Source: Rhodospirillaceae bacterium
GTDB taxonomy: Bacteria; Pseudomonadota; Alphaproteobacteria; Rhodospirillales; UBA2165
Assembly: GCA_018674495.1 (NCBI GenBank)
Contig: JABHAA010000019.1
Coordinates: 1-64,000, forward strand
Direction of reading: 5' to 3'
Length of the DNA stretch: 64,000 bases
Within the stretch, counting starts at the first letter, position 1. Each line of letters opens with the position of its first letter. The notes beneath the pieces are model-generated. The model saw nothing but the letters and a program-made list of their open reading frames with translations, made no database searches and was not told the origin of the DNA. The position numbers were made by a program, and so were the translations under genes. This document shows, one piece after another, positions 46,343 through 54,237 of the stretch.

Positions 46343-47080
46343 TCATTCGATGACCGACCGAATTTCATCAGCGTCACGTATGCCGTGTTTGCGGGCGTCA
46401 GCTTCGGTTAGACGGGCGGCGAAAATAATGTGGTCGCGCAACAATTTCTCCGCCCGTTCGCTGTCTTTGTTGATGGCGGCTTCATAGAGGACTTCGTGCT
46501 CTTTCAATATTTTGTCCGAAATCTGTGTGTATTCGACAAATACGCGGCGGTATCTTTCAAAATGCTCATAGAGGCGATGGCAAAAGGAAATCAGCCAGGG
46601 CGAGCCACAACCCTGGACCAGCGACAAATGAAACCGCCGATGCACATCTTCCCAATTTTGAGAGGACCCGGCTTTGCCAGTGGGTAGCTCGTCAATGGCG
46701 TGGATCAACCGGCGGTAATTTCCCGAAACGGCTATTTCCCATTCGACGTCACCACGGGCGATTGATTCGAGAAATCCGTGAACTTCAAGATGGATTCGGA
46801 GCTTGGTGATGTCGCTGAGTTCTTGCAACGAAACATCGACCACGCGAAATCCTTTTTGTCCTTCGGCGGTCACCAGGCCGTTTGCCGTTAGTTGTGTCAG
46901 GGCCTCCCGCAACGGGCTTGAGCCAATGCTGTAGTGCTTTTTCAATCGCTCGGCGTGAAGCTTCATGCCAGGGCTGAGGACGCCGGAGATTATATCGCCC
47001 CGAATTTTGTGAAAAGCTTGAGCCGCTAAGGTGTTGGTTTCAATCTCAAGATCAATGTTGGGGCCCCAATCGTATTGCAT
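46343..47080 (-). CDS. GntR/FadR-type (FCD) transcriptional regulator
   Basis: 245 residues. N-terminal winged helix with AERLKKHYSIGSSPLREALTQL and LVTAEGQKGFRVVDV, then an all-helical FCD ligand domain with metal-site-like residues (HRRFHLSLVQG, RLYEHFERY, HEVLYEAAINKDSERAEKLLRDHI). FCD regulators usually respond to small organic acids. It is divergent from ligA, which places it as the likely repressor of the ring-cleavage operon. ATG with GAAAGG upstream. Confidence 0.9.
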   Translation of the reverse strand: MQYDWGPNIDLEIETNTLAAQAFHKIRGDIISGVLSPGMKLHAERLKKHYSIGSSPLREALTQLTANGLVTAEGQKGFRVVDVSLQELSDITKLRIHLEVHGFLESIARGDVEWEIAVSGNYRRLIHAIDELPTGKAGSSQNWEDVHRRFHLSLVQGCGSPWLISFCHRLYEHFERYRRVFVEYTQISDKILKEHEVLYEAAINKDSERAEKLLRDHIIFAARLTEADARKHGIRDADEIRSVIE

Positions 47081-47152
47081 ATTTGGCCTTTCGGAATTGG
47101 TGATTGCGCCTCGGGCAGTGGCTTCGATTTAATTTACACGATAATTCATAAT

Positions 47153-47211
47153 TTACCAAATATGTAATAATTTATATTTTTTATTGAATTTGGATTTTTT
47201 TATGCTATGAT
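47153..47211 (+). promoter_or_regulatory. AT-rich promoter/operator region of the ligAB operon
   Basis: TTGAAT (47184-47189), 16-bp spacer, extended -10 TGCTATGAT (47203-47211) about 35 bp before the ligA ATG. Upstream, TTACCAAATATGTAA (47153-47167) is a TTAC/GTAA inverted repeat of the size used by FCD-GntR proteins. GntR binding here is inference. Confidence 0.5.
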
Positions 47212-47244
47212 TGTTTCTAGCGAATGGACGAAAGGTGACAAATT

Positions 47245-47559
47245 ATGGCCAATGAATTTGATCCAGAACTGCCATCAAACCACTTGATATTCGAAGTCCG
47301 CAGGGATCCGGCGCTATACACGGGCTTTGCAGATCGGATGGAAGAGGTCATGGAAAGCTACAGCTTAAGCGAGGCTGAACGCGCCGCATGGCGCGAAGTT
47401 GACGTCGTGGCTTTGGGCAACTTGGGGGTGCATCCGTACTTTTTGCCGCAAGTCACGCGCCTCATCCATGGTTCCGCCGAAAATGACAGCAAGAGCATGG
47501 CAGCACAGGCCTACAAAAAAGCGTTCGGTGACCAGATCGTCGCGCACAAGAAGAAATAA
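47245..47559 (+). CDS. LigA-type subunit of a class III extradiol ring-cleavage dioxygenase
   Basis: 104 residues, helical. NHLIFEVRRDPALYTGF and EVDVVALGNLGVHPYFLPQVTR are typical of the small alpha subunit of LigAB dioxygenases, including protocatechuate 4,5- and gallate-type enzymes. The alpha subunit closes over the active site of the partner LigB, encoded 57 bp downstream. AAAGGTGAC precedes the ATG. Confidence 0.88.
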   Translation: MANEFDPELPSNHLIFEVRRDPALYTGFADRMEEVMESYSLSEAERAAWREVDVVALGNLGVHPYFLPQVTRLIHGSAENDSKSMAAQAYKKAFGDQIVAHKKK

Positions 47560-47615
47560 TATCGTGAAACCCGTTTCGCCCCGCAAATGCAGAACCGAAG
47601 GCTAAGGAGAATAGC

Positions 47616-48461
47616 ATGGCAGAAATCGTATCCGTGATGGCAATGGCCCACGCGCCGGGCGTAACCGGGTGGCTGGATTCTGCTCCCGAGGAAGAAAAAA
47701 CAAAAATAATCGCCGGCTATGAGGAAATGGGCAGGATTTTACGCGCCACAAAACCCGACGTGCTGGTGGGCGTAGCGAACGACCATATGCTGAATTTGCC
47801 GCTCCGTGATCCTCCGGATTTTTGCGTCGGAACGGCGGCCAATTGGAATGGGCCGGCGGAGTTTTTTAAGTCTTGGTTGGCGCAGGACGGCTATGAAGTG
47901 GCCGGGCGGCCCGATGTCGCCGAATGCCTGGCCCAGGCCGGACAATCTGCTGGGTTGAAATTGGATAGCCGCGATGACCTGTTGTTTGACGATAATTGGT
48001 CGGTCCCGCTGCTCTATCTCACTCCCGATTATTCCATCCCGCTGGTTCCCGTTCATATGAATTGTATCAACGCGCCGGTTCCAACGCCCGAAGAAAGCGT
48101 TCGCGCCGGGCAGGTTATCGCGCAATCCATAAAGGACGATCTGCCGGCGGGACTTCGGGTTGCCGTCTTTGCTACCGGTGGATTATCGCATGAGCCGGGT
48201 GGTCCGAAATATTTCACCTTGGACGAGGATTTTGATCGCTGGTTCATGGCACTACTCGAAGAGGGCGATCTGGATAAAGTCTGCCGGGAGGCTACCGTAG
48301 AACGCATGAACGAAGCCGGCGGCGGCGGCACAACCGAATTGCTGGCTTGGATGGTGGCCATGGCCGTCGCCGGCGGCACGCCTGCCCGGTCTGTCTTTTA
48401 TGTCGGTTCAGAGGAATTGCGCTGCGGGATCGGTGGATCGGTGTGGGACAGCATCCATTGA
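47616..48461 (+). CDS. LigB-type catalytic subunit of a class III extradiol dioxygenase
   Basis: 281 residues. Fe(II)-dependent cleavage of an aromatic diol next to a hydroxyl group. Iron/catalytic residues: His12 in AMAHAPG, the His of VANDHMLNL, the Asn/His region VPVHMNCIN, and the SHEPGGP segment (probably Glu). It resembles protocatechuate 4,5-dioxygenase beta and related gallate and catecholate enzymes; the substrate cannot be told. It ends overlapping the isochorismatase-family gene by TTGA. Confidence 0.87.
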   Translation: MAEIVSVMAMAHAPGVTGWLDSAPEEEKTKIIAGYEEMGRILRATKPDVLVGVANDHMLNLPLRDPPDFCVGTAANWNGPAEFFKSWLAQDGYEVAGRPDVAECLAQAGQSAGLKLDSRDDLLFDDNWSVPLLYLTPDYSIPLVPVHMNCINAPVPTPEESVRAGQVIAQSIKDDLPAGLRVAVFATGGLSHEPGGPKYFTLDEDFDRWFMALLEEGDLDKVCREATVERMNEAGGGGTTELLAWMVAMAVAGGTPARSVFYVGSEELRCGIGGSVWDSIH

Positions 48462-49132
48462 ATAATATCAACGCCGCTCCTTCGGCCCACGACAACACTG
48501 CTCTGAAACTGCTGCATGAAACTCGCTCGGCGTTATTGGTGGTCGATATGCAGGTCGATTTTTGTTCGGCAGACGGATATGTGGCGAGTTTGGGGCTAAA
48601 CCCGGCCCCATGCCGCGATATCGTTCCAAGCTTGCTGGAATTTATCGATGGCGCGCGGAGTAACGAAATACCGGTCCTGTGGGTCTTGGCCAATTACGAT
48701 GACGCCTTGGTGCCCCCAACATTTCTTCGGCGAAAGCGCGAGGCCGGGATCGACCGCGATTGCTGTATTCCTGGGACCGATGGGTTTGAACCTTACGGCG
48801 TATCTCCGGCAGAGGGAGAGCACCAATTTATCAAGCATAGCTACTCGGCGTTCACCAATCCGGAATTCGAAAAGCATCTTCGGTCCACAAATATTGAAAC
48901 GCTGGTTTTCGCCGGCGTCCAAACGAATGTATGCATCGAGGCGACCCTCCGCGACGCCTACAATCGCGGCTTTCATGTTGTTGTTGCTGAAGATTGCGTT
49001 GCGTCTCATTCCCCTTTGCTCCATGAATCGACGCTTCAAAACGTTCGCGTTTTGCTTGGCAACGTAGCGCCAGCTATAGACATTCAAAGCGCATGGCAGA
49101 AAAATATCCAAACGCATAAAAAGGAAGCTTAA
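48458..49132 (+). CDS. isochorismatase-family cysteine amidohydrolase
   Basis: 224 residues from TTG 48458, which overlaps the ligB-like stop (TTGA). Catalytic triad by position: Asp in VVDMQVDF, Lys in IKHSYSAF, Cys in TNVCIEATLRDA. The family includes N-carbamoylsarcosine, maleamate, ureidoacrylate and biuret amidohydrolases. In an operon between a ring-cleavage dioxygenase and transporters it most likely deaminates a ring-opened intermediate bearing an amide, as maleamate amidohydrolase does in nicotinate breakdown. This is inference. A 111-bp longer reading from 48347 would run inside ligB and is rejected. Confidence 0.8.
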   Translation: MNNINAAPSAHDNTALKLLHETRSALLVVDMQVDFCSADGYVASLGLNPAPCRDIVPSLLEFIDGARSNEIPVLWVLANYDDALVPPTFLRRKREAGIDRDCCIPGTDGFEPYGVSPAEGEHQFIKHSYSAFTNPEFEKHLRSTNIETLVFAGVQTNVCIEATLRDAYNRGFHVVVAEDCVASHSPLLHESTLQNVRVLLGNVAPAIDIQSAWQKNIQTHKKEA

Positions 49133-49135
49133 CCA

Positions 49136-49510
49136 ATGGCACTATCCGAAGACGTCGAGATTCACGAAGTTTCCGACCTCACCGAGTTTTCCGACGAAGC
49201 CCGTATTCGCAAAAAAATCCTTCAATCCAAGGGCACCGTGTGTGAAATAGTTTGTTATGAGCCAGGCCAGCATACGGTGCTTCATCAGCACCCCCTGCAA
49301 GACGAAATTTTCTATGTTGTCGAAGGTAACGGGAAGATAACCTTCGAGGACCGTGATGATATCGCGGTAAAACCGTGCAGCGTTGTTTTTGTTCCGCATG
49401 GAATTCAACATGGCATCGCCGCAAACGATACCGACCGTTTGGTCGTTATGTTTACCAAGGGACCCGGCGTTACCGGCAAGGCCGCCAAAGGATTTATGCT
49501 GGGAGACTAG
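49136..49510 (+). CDS. single-domain cupin
   Basis: 124 residues. Cupin motif 1 HTVLHQHPLQDEIFYVVEG and motif 2 PCSVVFVPHGIQHG supply His/His/Glu and a further His for one metal. It follows the amidohydrolase by 4 bp. Possible roles are a metal-dependent isomerase, hydrolase or sensor acting on ring-cleavage products. Confidence 0.8.
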   Translation: MALSEDVEIHEVSDLTEFSDEARIRKKILQSKGTVCEIVCYEPGQHTVLHQHPLQDEIFYVVEGNGKITFEDRDDIAVKPCSVVFVPHGIQHGIAANDTDRLVVMFTKGPGVTGKAAKGFMLGD

Positions 49511-49512
49511 CC

Positions 49513-50925
49513 ATGTCTCCATTCCCTGGCCTTGCTTCCGGCCTCGCCCGGCGCATCGGCTTCAAGAACACCGCGTCTATGCTGGTCCTTGCCGGCGCGG
49601 CGCTGATTTTCGTTTTGCCGGCGCCGGAAGGTGTCGGCGCGGATACGATGCGCGCCGGCGGATTGGCCCTGTTCGCCATCGGCTTCTGGGCAATCGGCAT
49701 TTGGTCCATCGGTATGACCGCCATCGCCTTTTTCTTCGTCGCCGCCGTCATGGATGTGCAGCCGCCGGCGGTCATATTTTCAGGCTTTTCCTCCAAAGCC
49801 ATGTGGCTGGTCTTCGGTGGCTTGGTGATCGGCGTCGCGGTCGGCCATACCGGGCTTGGCGCGCGTATGGCGCGATCAATGGTCACGCGGCTGGGGCACT
49901 CCTATCTGGCCATCATCCTGGGCATAGCCGTGGTTTGCATGGTGTTGGGTTTCCTGATGCCGTCGAGTATGGGCCGCATCGTGTTGCTGGTGCCCATCGT
50001 CATGGCCTTGGCCGAAAAGATGGGCTATGCGAGGGGCAGCCGTGGCCACACCGGCATGGTGTTGGCGACGGCGCTGATCACCTTCACATCGGCCGGTACC
50101 ATCCTGCCGGCACTGGTTCCGGGTATTGCCCTGGCCGGCCTGGCCGAGAACCTTTACGGCATGACGTTCACTTACGGCGAATACCTGAAACTTCACCTGC
50201 CGGTGCTCGGCATCGTTAAGTGCGCCTTCATCATCTGCCTGACGGTCATCATGTTTTCCGAGCCGCCCCAGGTCTCTGATAACGATGACGCGCGGACGCC
50301 CATGCGCCGCGAGGAAATTCTCCTGACGGTAATTCTTATCATTGCCATCGGGCTCTGGATGACAGATTTCCTGCACGGCATCGCCGCCGCCTGGGTGGCA
50401 CTGGGCGCCGCCGTCCTGATCCTTGTACCTGGGCTGGGACTGGCGCCGGCCAACGCGCTCAATGACAAAGTCGATTACGGCGGCATCCTTTATACCGCTG
50501 CGGTCCTCGGCCTCAGTCTGATCGTTGTAAAGTCGGGGCTCGGCGCACTGACCGGCAAGTGGTTGCTTTCCGTTTTTCCTTTCGAGAAAGACGCCGATGC
50601 ACTGAATTACGGGTTTCTGGCGATCATCTCCACCTTGACACCGTTGGTGACCACCAACCCGGGCGTACCGGCGATCTTAAGCCCCCTTGCCCGCGAGTTT
50701 GCGGCGGCAACCGGCATGGGGCTGGAGACCGTTCTTATGACCCAGGTGATCGGTTTCACCAACGTCATACTGCCCTACCAGGCCTCGCCTTTGATGGTGG
50801 CCATGGTTATGGGCGGTGTCCGCCTTGCGGACGCCGTCAAGATGACGCTGATCACCACCGCCTTCGGTATCCTTGTCCTGATCCCACTCAATTACTTGTG
50901 GTGGCTTTGGCTGGGCGTGCTTTAA
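49513..50925 (+). CDS. SLC13/DASS-family sodium-dependent anion symporter
   Basis: 470 residues from ATG 49513 (GGGAG 7 nt before it), 11-12 TM helices. DASS features: the helix-hairpin MPSSMGRIVLLVPIVMAL, TSAGTILPALVPGIA, and the C-terminal VTTNPGVPAILSPLA. The family takes up di- and tricarboxylates or sulfate-type anions with Na+. It starts 3 bp after the cupin, so it is part of the ligAB operon and probably transports the substrate or a carboxylate product. Confidence 0.85.
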   Translation: MSPFPGLASGLARRIGFKNTASMLVLAGAALIFVLPAPEGVGADTMRAGGLALFAIGFWAIGIWSIGMTAIAFFFVAAVMDVQPPAVIFSGFSSKAMWLVFGGLVIGVAVGHTGLGARMARSMVTRLGHSYLAIILGIAVVCMVLGFLMPSSMGRIVLLVPIVMALAEKMGYARGSRGHTGMVLATALITFTSAGTILPALVPGIALAGLAENLYGMTFTYGEYLKLHLPVLGIVKCAFIICLTVIMFSEPPQVSDNDDARTPMRREEILLTVILIIAIGLWMTDFLHGIAAAWVALGAAVLILVPGLGLAPANALNDKVDYGGILYTAAVLGLSLIVVKSGLGALTGKWLLSVFPFEKDADALNYGFLAIISTLTPLVTTNPGVPAILSPLAREFAAATGMGLETVLMTQVIGFTNVILPYQASPLMVAMVMGGVRLADAVKMTLITTAFGILVLIPLNYLWWLWLGVL

Positions 50926-51303
50926 CCGATAGTTCACTTATTCCGGATGTTCGCCATTGGTGCAGCGGACAGCTCTCATCCAAAGGAATTACGCTGTGGC
51001 AAAATGGTGAATTTTTATGAAGCGCTAGACGGCAAATATTGGATATCTGTCCGGTATTAGGGGCCGTTCCAACTCGGAATGCCATTAGGCGCATCTCGGC
51101 AGGATTGGCCGGTCATGCCCCAACTTCCGCCGGATTTAACAATCAATGCTTTGCCCATCTCCAGCCCTTGCACGAATCGCAAAACAAACTAAATAAGTAC
51201 TTGGTGGCGGCATCGTGCTCCATCGGGCGAATTACAGCTTTTTCCGCCGAAAAGCGTAACAAAGCGTCATAATCCGTCATAACCGTAAGGGGGGCAAAAA
51301 AAT
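50926..51303. other. intergenic region with tandem CGTCATAA
   Basis: 378 bp between the anion carrier and a short gene. It holds the direct repeat CGTCATAA at 51265-51272 and 51275-51282 (10-bp period, same helix face), immediately before an AAGGGGGG ribosome binding site. Possible operator for the TRAP genes. No terminator hairpin with a T tract was seen after the carrier gene. Confidence 0.4.
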
Positions 51304-51444
51304 ATGTCGCACGATAATTACAAACAATTACACGTATGGATTAGAGATACCGGCGTCGGTGATCGCCGTGGATGGTATTTGCGGGCCTCTGTTGGCGGGC
51401 TGCAAATTAAATCCGCCTTCGCCACCGGAAAATTCTATGAGTGA
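51304..51444 (+). CDS. candidate 46-residue leader ORF coupled to the TRAP binding-protein gene
   Basis: ATG 51304 preceded by AAGGGGGG (9-nt spacing), reading 46 codons (MSHDNYKQLHVWIRDTGVGD...) to TGA 51442-51444 and overlapping the next gene's ATG (51437). It has no family I recognise. The binding-protein gene itself lacks a clear ribosome binding site, so its translation may depend on this reading frame. Could be non-functional sequence. Confidence 0.4.
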   Translation: MSHDNYKQLHVWIRDTGVGDRRGWYLRASVGGLQIKSAFATGKFYE

Positions 51445-52366
51445 GGCCATTCAGATCCGCCTCGGCGGCTATGGCCCGCCGGAGACATCGTTCAGCGCTG
51501 CGCTGAAATTTATCGGCGACAGGCTGGAAGCCGACTTTGGATCGGATGTAGACGTCAAATATGTCTGGAACATTATGGACCTCGGCTATCTGGGAAAGGA
51601 TATTTTGTGGCTGGTGGAGAGCGGCCTGTTGAGCGCCGGTTACCAGTCTTCGAGCTATCTGACGGACCGGGTTGCCGAGCTTGGCTTTATCGATCTGCCG
51701 TTTCTGTTCGAAAATAACGGCCACGCTCGGGCCAATATGGATGGCGTGCTGGGCGATTATTTGACGACGAAAATCGAGGCGCGAACGAATTTTCGAATAT
51801 TGGGCTATTTCGAAAACGGGTTTCGCCACATTTCCAATCGCCTCCGCGCCGTCCGCAGCCCGGCCGATCTGGCCAGCATGACAATCCGGGTTTTGCCGAG
51901 CGCCGTGCATGAAAAGACGTTCCAGCTGCTCGGCGCGGCGCCCAGACAGATGGATTTAACCGAAGCCATTGCCGGTGTCATTGGCGGGACATTGGATGCG
52001 CAGGAAAATCCATTCGCCAACACGGTGACCTATGGGGTCCATCACCATCACCCCTATCACACCATGAGCGGCCATTTTTATCTGTCGCGCCCGCTGTTCG
52101 CCAACCGCACCCAGTTTGAAAGCTGGCCCAAAGATTTACGATGCGCGTTTGCCAAAGCAACCCAGGACGCTGTCCGCTTTCAGCGCAATTTGGCCGAGGC
52201 CGAAGCGGTGGACGCGCGCCGCGCCATCGAAGACGCGGGCGGCGAGATCGCCGAATTGAGCCAGGCGGAGCATGCTGCCTTCGCCGCCGCCGTGGCGCCA
52301 ATGCTGGATGACGCGCGTTCGGACTACGGAGCCGAGATGTTTGATCTAATGAAAGGCAAACCGTAA
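51437..52366 (+). CDS. TRAP transporter binding protein (DctP family) without a signal peptide
   Basis: 309 residues. DctP-type features: RLGGYGPPETSF, SYLTDRVAELGFIDLPFLFENN, an Arg in RAVRSPADLASMTIRVLPS, and AGVIGGTLDAQENPFANT. Unlike normal binding proteins it begins with MSEAIQIRLGG, with no hydrophobic export stretch. A longer GTG start (51359) adds LLAGC but without positive charges. So the protein would be cytoplasmic unless it was misstarted. A second DctP gene with a signal peptide follows 110 bp later. Confidence 0.75.
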   Translation: MSEAIQIRLGGYGPPETSFSAALKFIGDRLEADFGSDVDVKYVWNIMDLGYLGKDILWLVESGLLSAGYQSSSYLTDRVAELGFIDLPFLFENNGHARANMDGVLGDYLTTKIEARTNFRILGYFENGFRHISNRLRAVRSPADLASMTIRVLPSAVHEKTFQLLGAAPRQMDLTEAIAGVIGGTLDAQENPFANTVTYGVHHHHPYHTMSGHFYLSRPLFANRTQFESWPKDLRCAFAKATQDAVRFQRNLAEAEAVDARRAIEDAGGEIAELSQAEHAAFAAAVAPMLDDARSDYGAEMFDLMKGKP

Positions 52367-52475
52367 TCGGGTCTTATAGTCTTTTATAAGACCTCGAAAA
52401 TGTGCTAACAAATTTGGGTAATTGATCGGAGAATTGGTCTTCGATTGTATCATTGGAAGCTGAGGGAGGTTTTCC

Positions 52476-53561
52476 ATGAGTGTCATTTCAAAAACAATGC
52501 TTGGTGCCGCTGCGGTTGGTTTGCTGGCGGGCAGCCTTGCTGCTGTGGCGCCTGCAGACGCCAAAACGCTTAACATTCGTATCGCATCGGGCCATCCGCC
52601 GACGGTTGTTTATGCCGGTCTGATGAAAAACTTTTTTCAGCCCGAGCTTAAAAAAGCCATCGAGGCCAAGACTAGCCACAAAGTAAACTTCATCGAAGGC
52701 TATTCGGGCTCGATCGTTAAAGTGTTCGACGTGCTAGAAGGCGTTCAAAACGGCGTCGTTGACATCGGCGGCTATTGCTATTGCTTTGAAGCATCGAAAT
52801 TGAAGATGCATGCGTTCCAGATCATGCTGCCCTTCGGCACCATGGATCCGGTTATGAGCGTCGCCATCGCCGGCAAAGTCTATAAGCAGTTTCCGAGCCT
52901 CGGAAATCGGTTCCAAAAGTTTGGCCAGACCTTGCTAGCGCGCATTGGTGACGGCGGCTACAATCTGGGCACCCAGTTTCCCTGGAAAAAAGCGGACGAC
53001 CTCAAGGGCCACAAAATTCTCATGGCCGGCCTGAACGCCAATTGGATTACTAAGGCCGGCATCGGCGTCGTTCCAGTCATTGATGGTCTGCCCGGTTGGT
53101 ACAATAAACTCAAAACCGGCGTTGCCGAAGGCGGTATCATGTTCCCGAGCGCCTGGGCTGATGTTTTCAAACTTCATGAAGTCGGTAAATATTATACCGA
53201 AATCGGTTTCGGCTCGATCACTTGGCATGGGCTGACCGCCAACAACCGTTTCTGGAAAGGTTTGCCCGCCGAGGTTCGCCCCATCGTCATGGAAGTGGCC
53301 GCCCGATACGAAACCAAAACCGGCGTCTTCAACAAAATAAATTACGATAAAGATATGACCTGGTTGCGGAAAAATATAACCGTGACCAAACTGCCGGCCG
53401 ATACGCGCTTGAATTGGGCCAAGAAATTGTCCGGTTGGCCGCAACAGCACGCCAATTCCTTGAAAAAGGAAGGTTTGCCGGCTGCGGCGGTTTTGAACGC
53501 CACGCTGAAAGCGGCGGAAGATCTGGGCTACAAGTGGCCGGTACGCTACGTGGTTAAATAA
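52476..53561 (+). CDS. TRAP transporter binding protein (DctP family)
   Basis: 361 residues with a signal peptide (cleavage near APADAKT). After it: NIRIASGHPPTVV, a GYSGSIVKVFDVLEGVQNGVVDIGG segment, and DLKGHKILMAG, typical of DctP/SmoM-type proteins that capture organic acids. GGGAGG before the ATG. It is followed by a terminator-like hairpin and then the DctQ and DctM genes, so the binding protein can be made in excess of the permease. Confidence 0.9.
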   Translation: MSVISKTMLGAAAVGLLAGSLAAVAPADAKTLNIRIASGHPPTVVYAGLMKNFFQPELKKAIEAKTSHKVNFIEGYSGSIVKVFDVLEGVQNGVVDIGGYCYCFEASKLKMHAFQIMLPFGTMDPVMSVAIAGKVYKQFPSLGNRFQKFGQTLLARIGDGGYNLGTQFPWKKADDLKGHKILMAGLNANWITKAGIGVVPVIDGLPGWYNKLKTGVAEGGIMFPSAWADVFKLHEVGKYYTEIGFGSITWHGLTANNRFWKGLPAEVRPIVMEVAARYETKTGVFNKINYDKDMTWLRKNITVTKLPADTRLNWAKKLSGWPQQHANSLKKEGLPAAAVLNATLKAAEDLGYKWPVRYVVK

Positions 53562-53595
53562 GCGCCGAAACCACGCGTACGTCGCACAATAATTT

Positions 53596-53636
53596 TACCG
53601 GCTGAAAACCGTATTTTGTTTTCAGCCGGTAATTTT
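53596..53636 (+). terminator. strong hairpin between TRAP binding protein and permease genes
   Basis: Perfect 14-bp stem TACCGGCTGAAAAC / GTTTTCAGCCGGTA with an 8-nt loop, then AATTTTATTT. Position suggests partial termination lowering permease expression relative to the binding protein. Confidence 0.8.
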
Positions 53637-53680
53637 ATTTACTCTAAGAACCTTGTTCGAAGAATCAAAAGGCAAAGCCT

Positions 53681-54205
53681 ATGTCGCTCATTACGCTCAG
53701 TGATAAAATATCGAAATTTCTGATGGTCGCGGCGGCGGCTTGGGCGTTTGGGCTGACCTTTCTTATTTTGGCCGATATTATCGGGCGCGGTGCTTTCAAT
53801 CAGCCGGTTCAAGGGACCGCCGAAATCGTCACCGCATCCATCGTTATTATTGTGTTTTTGCAGGCCGGCTATGCGATCCGAAGCCGCTCCATGCTCCGGG
53901 CGGAATTCCTGGTGGTCAAATTCCCGAAACCGGTCCAAAAGGTATTGCTGGCGATCGGCTATTTGCTCGGCGCCGCTTTTTTCCTGATGATTATAACCGG
54001 CGGCTGGGAGGAAAGTATTCTTTCCTGGGTTGAAAATGAGTTTGAGGGAGAGGGAGCGCTCCGGGTGCCCGCCTGGCCGGCGCGCTGGACCGTCCTTGGC
54101 GGCAGTGCCTTGGCCTTGGTCAATTACTGCGTAATGGCCTATCTCGATGTTTTTAATCCGGAAGCCTTGGATTCCGAGGTGGATCCCAATGCGCCGAATA
54201 TTTAA
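53681..54205 (+). CDS. TRAP transporter small permease (DctQ)
   Basis: 174 residues, four TM segments; the signature region GTAEIVTASIVIIVFLQAGYAI is present. AAAAGG precedes the ATG. Partner of the DctM gene 32 bp downstream; together with the binding protein it forms a Na+-driven organic-acid importer. Confidence 0.9.
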   Translation: MSLITLSDKISKFLMVAAAAWAFGLTFLILADIIGRGAFNQPVQGTAEIVTASIVIIVFLQAGYAIRSRSMLRAEFLVVKFPKPVQKVLLAIGYLLGAAFFLMIITGGWEESILSWVENEFEGEGALRVPAWPARWTVLGGSALALVNYCVMAYLDVFNPEALDSEVDPNAPNI

Positions 54206-54237
54206 CGGCAATCAGCTCATGGATCGAGGAAATAAAC

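Noticed and set aside
51359..51436. Longer start giving a possible lipobox (LLAGC) for the TRAP binding protein
   Set aside because: No positive n-region, short hydrophobic part and no ribosome binding site at GTG 51359; not enough to call a lipoprotein.
52038..52060. His-rich run (HHHH) in the TRAP binding protein
   Set aside because: A local cluster within a normal family segment; not evidence of a metal site.
53639..54211. 190-residue minus-strand open frame
   Set aside because: Antisense to DctQ, which has clear TM and family features.
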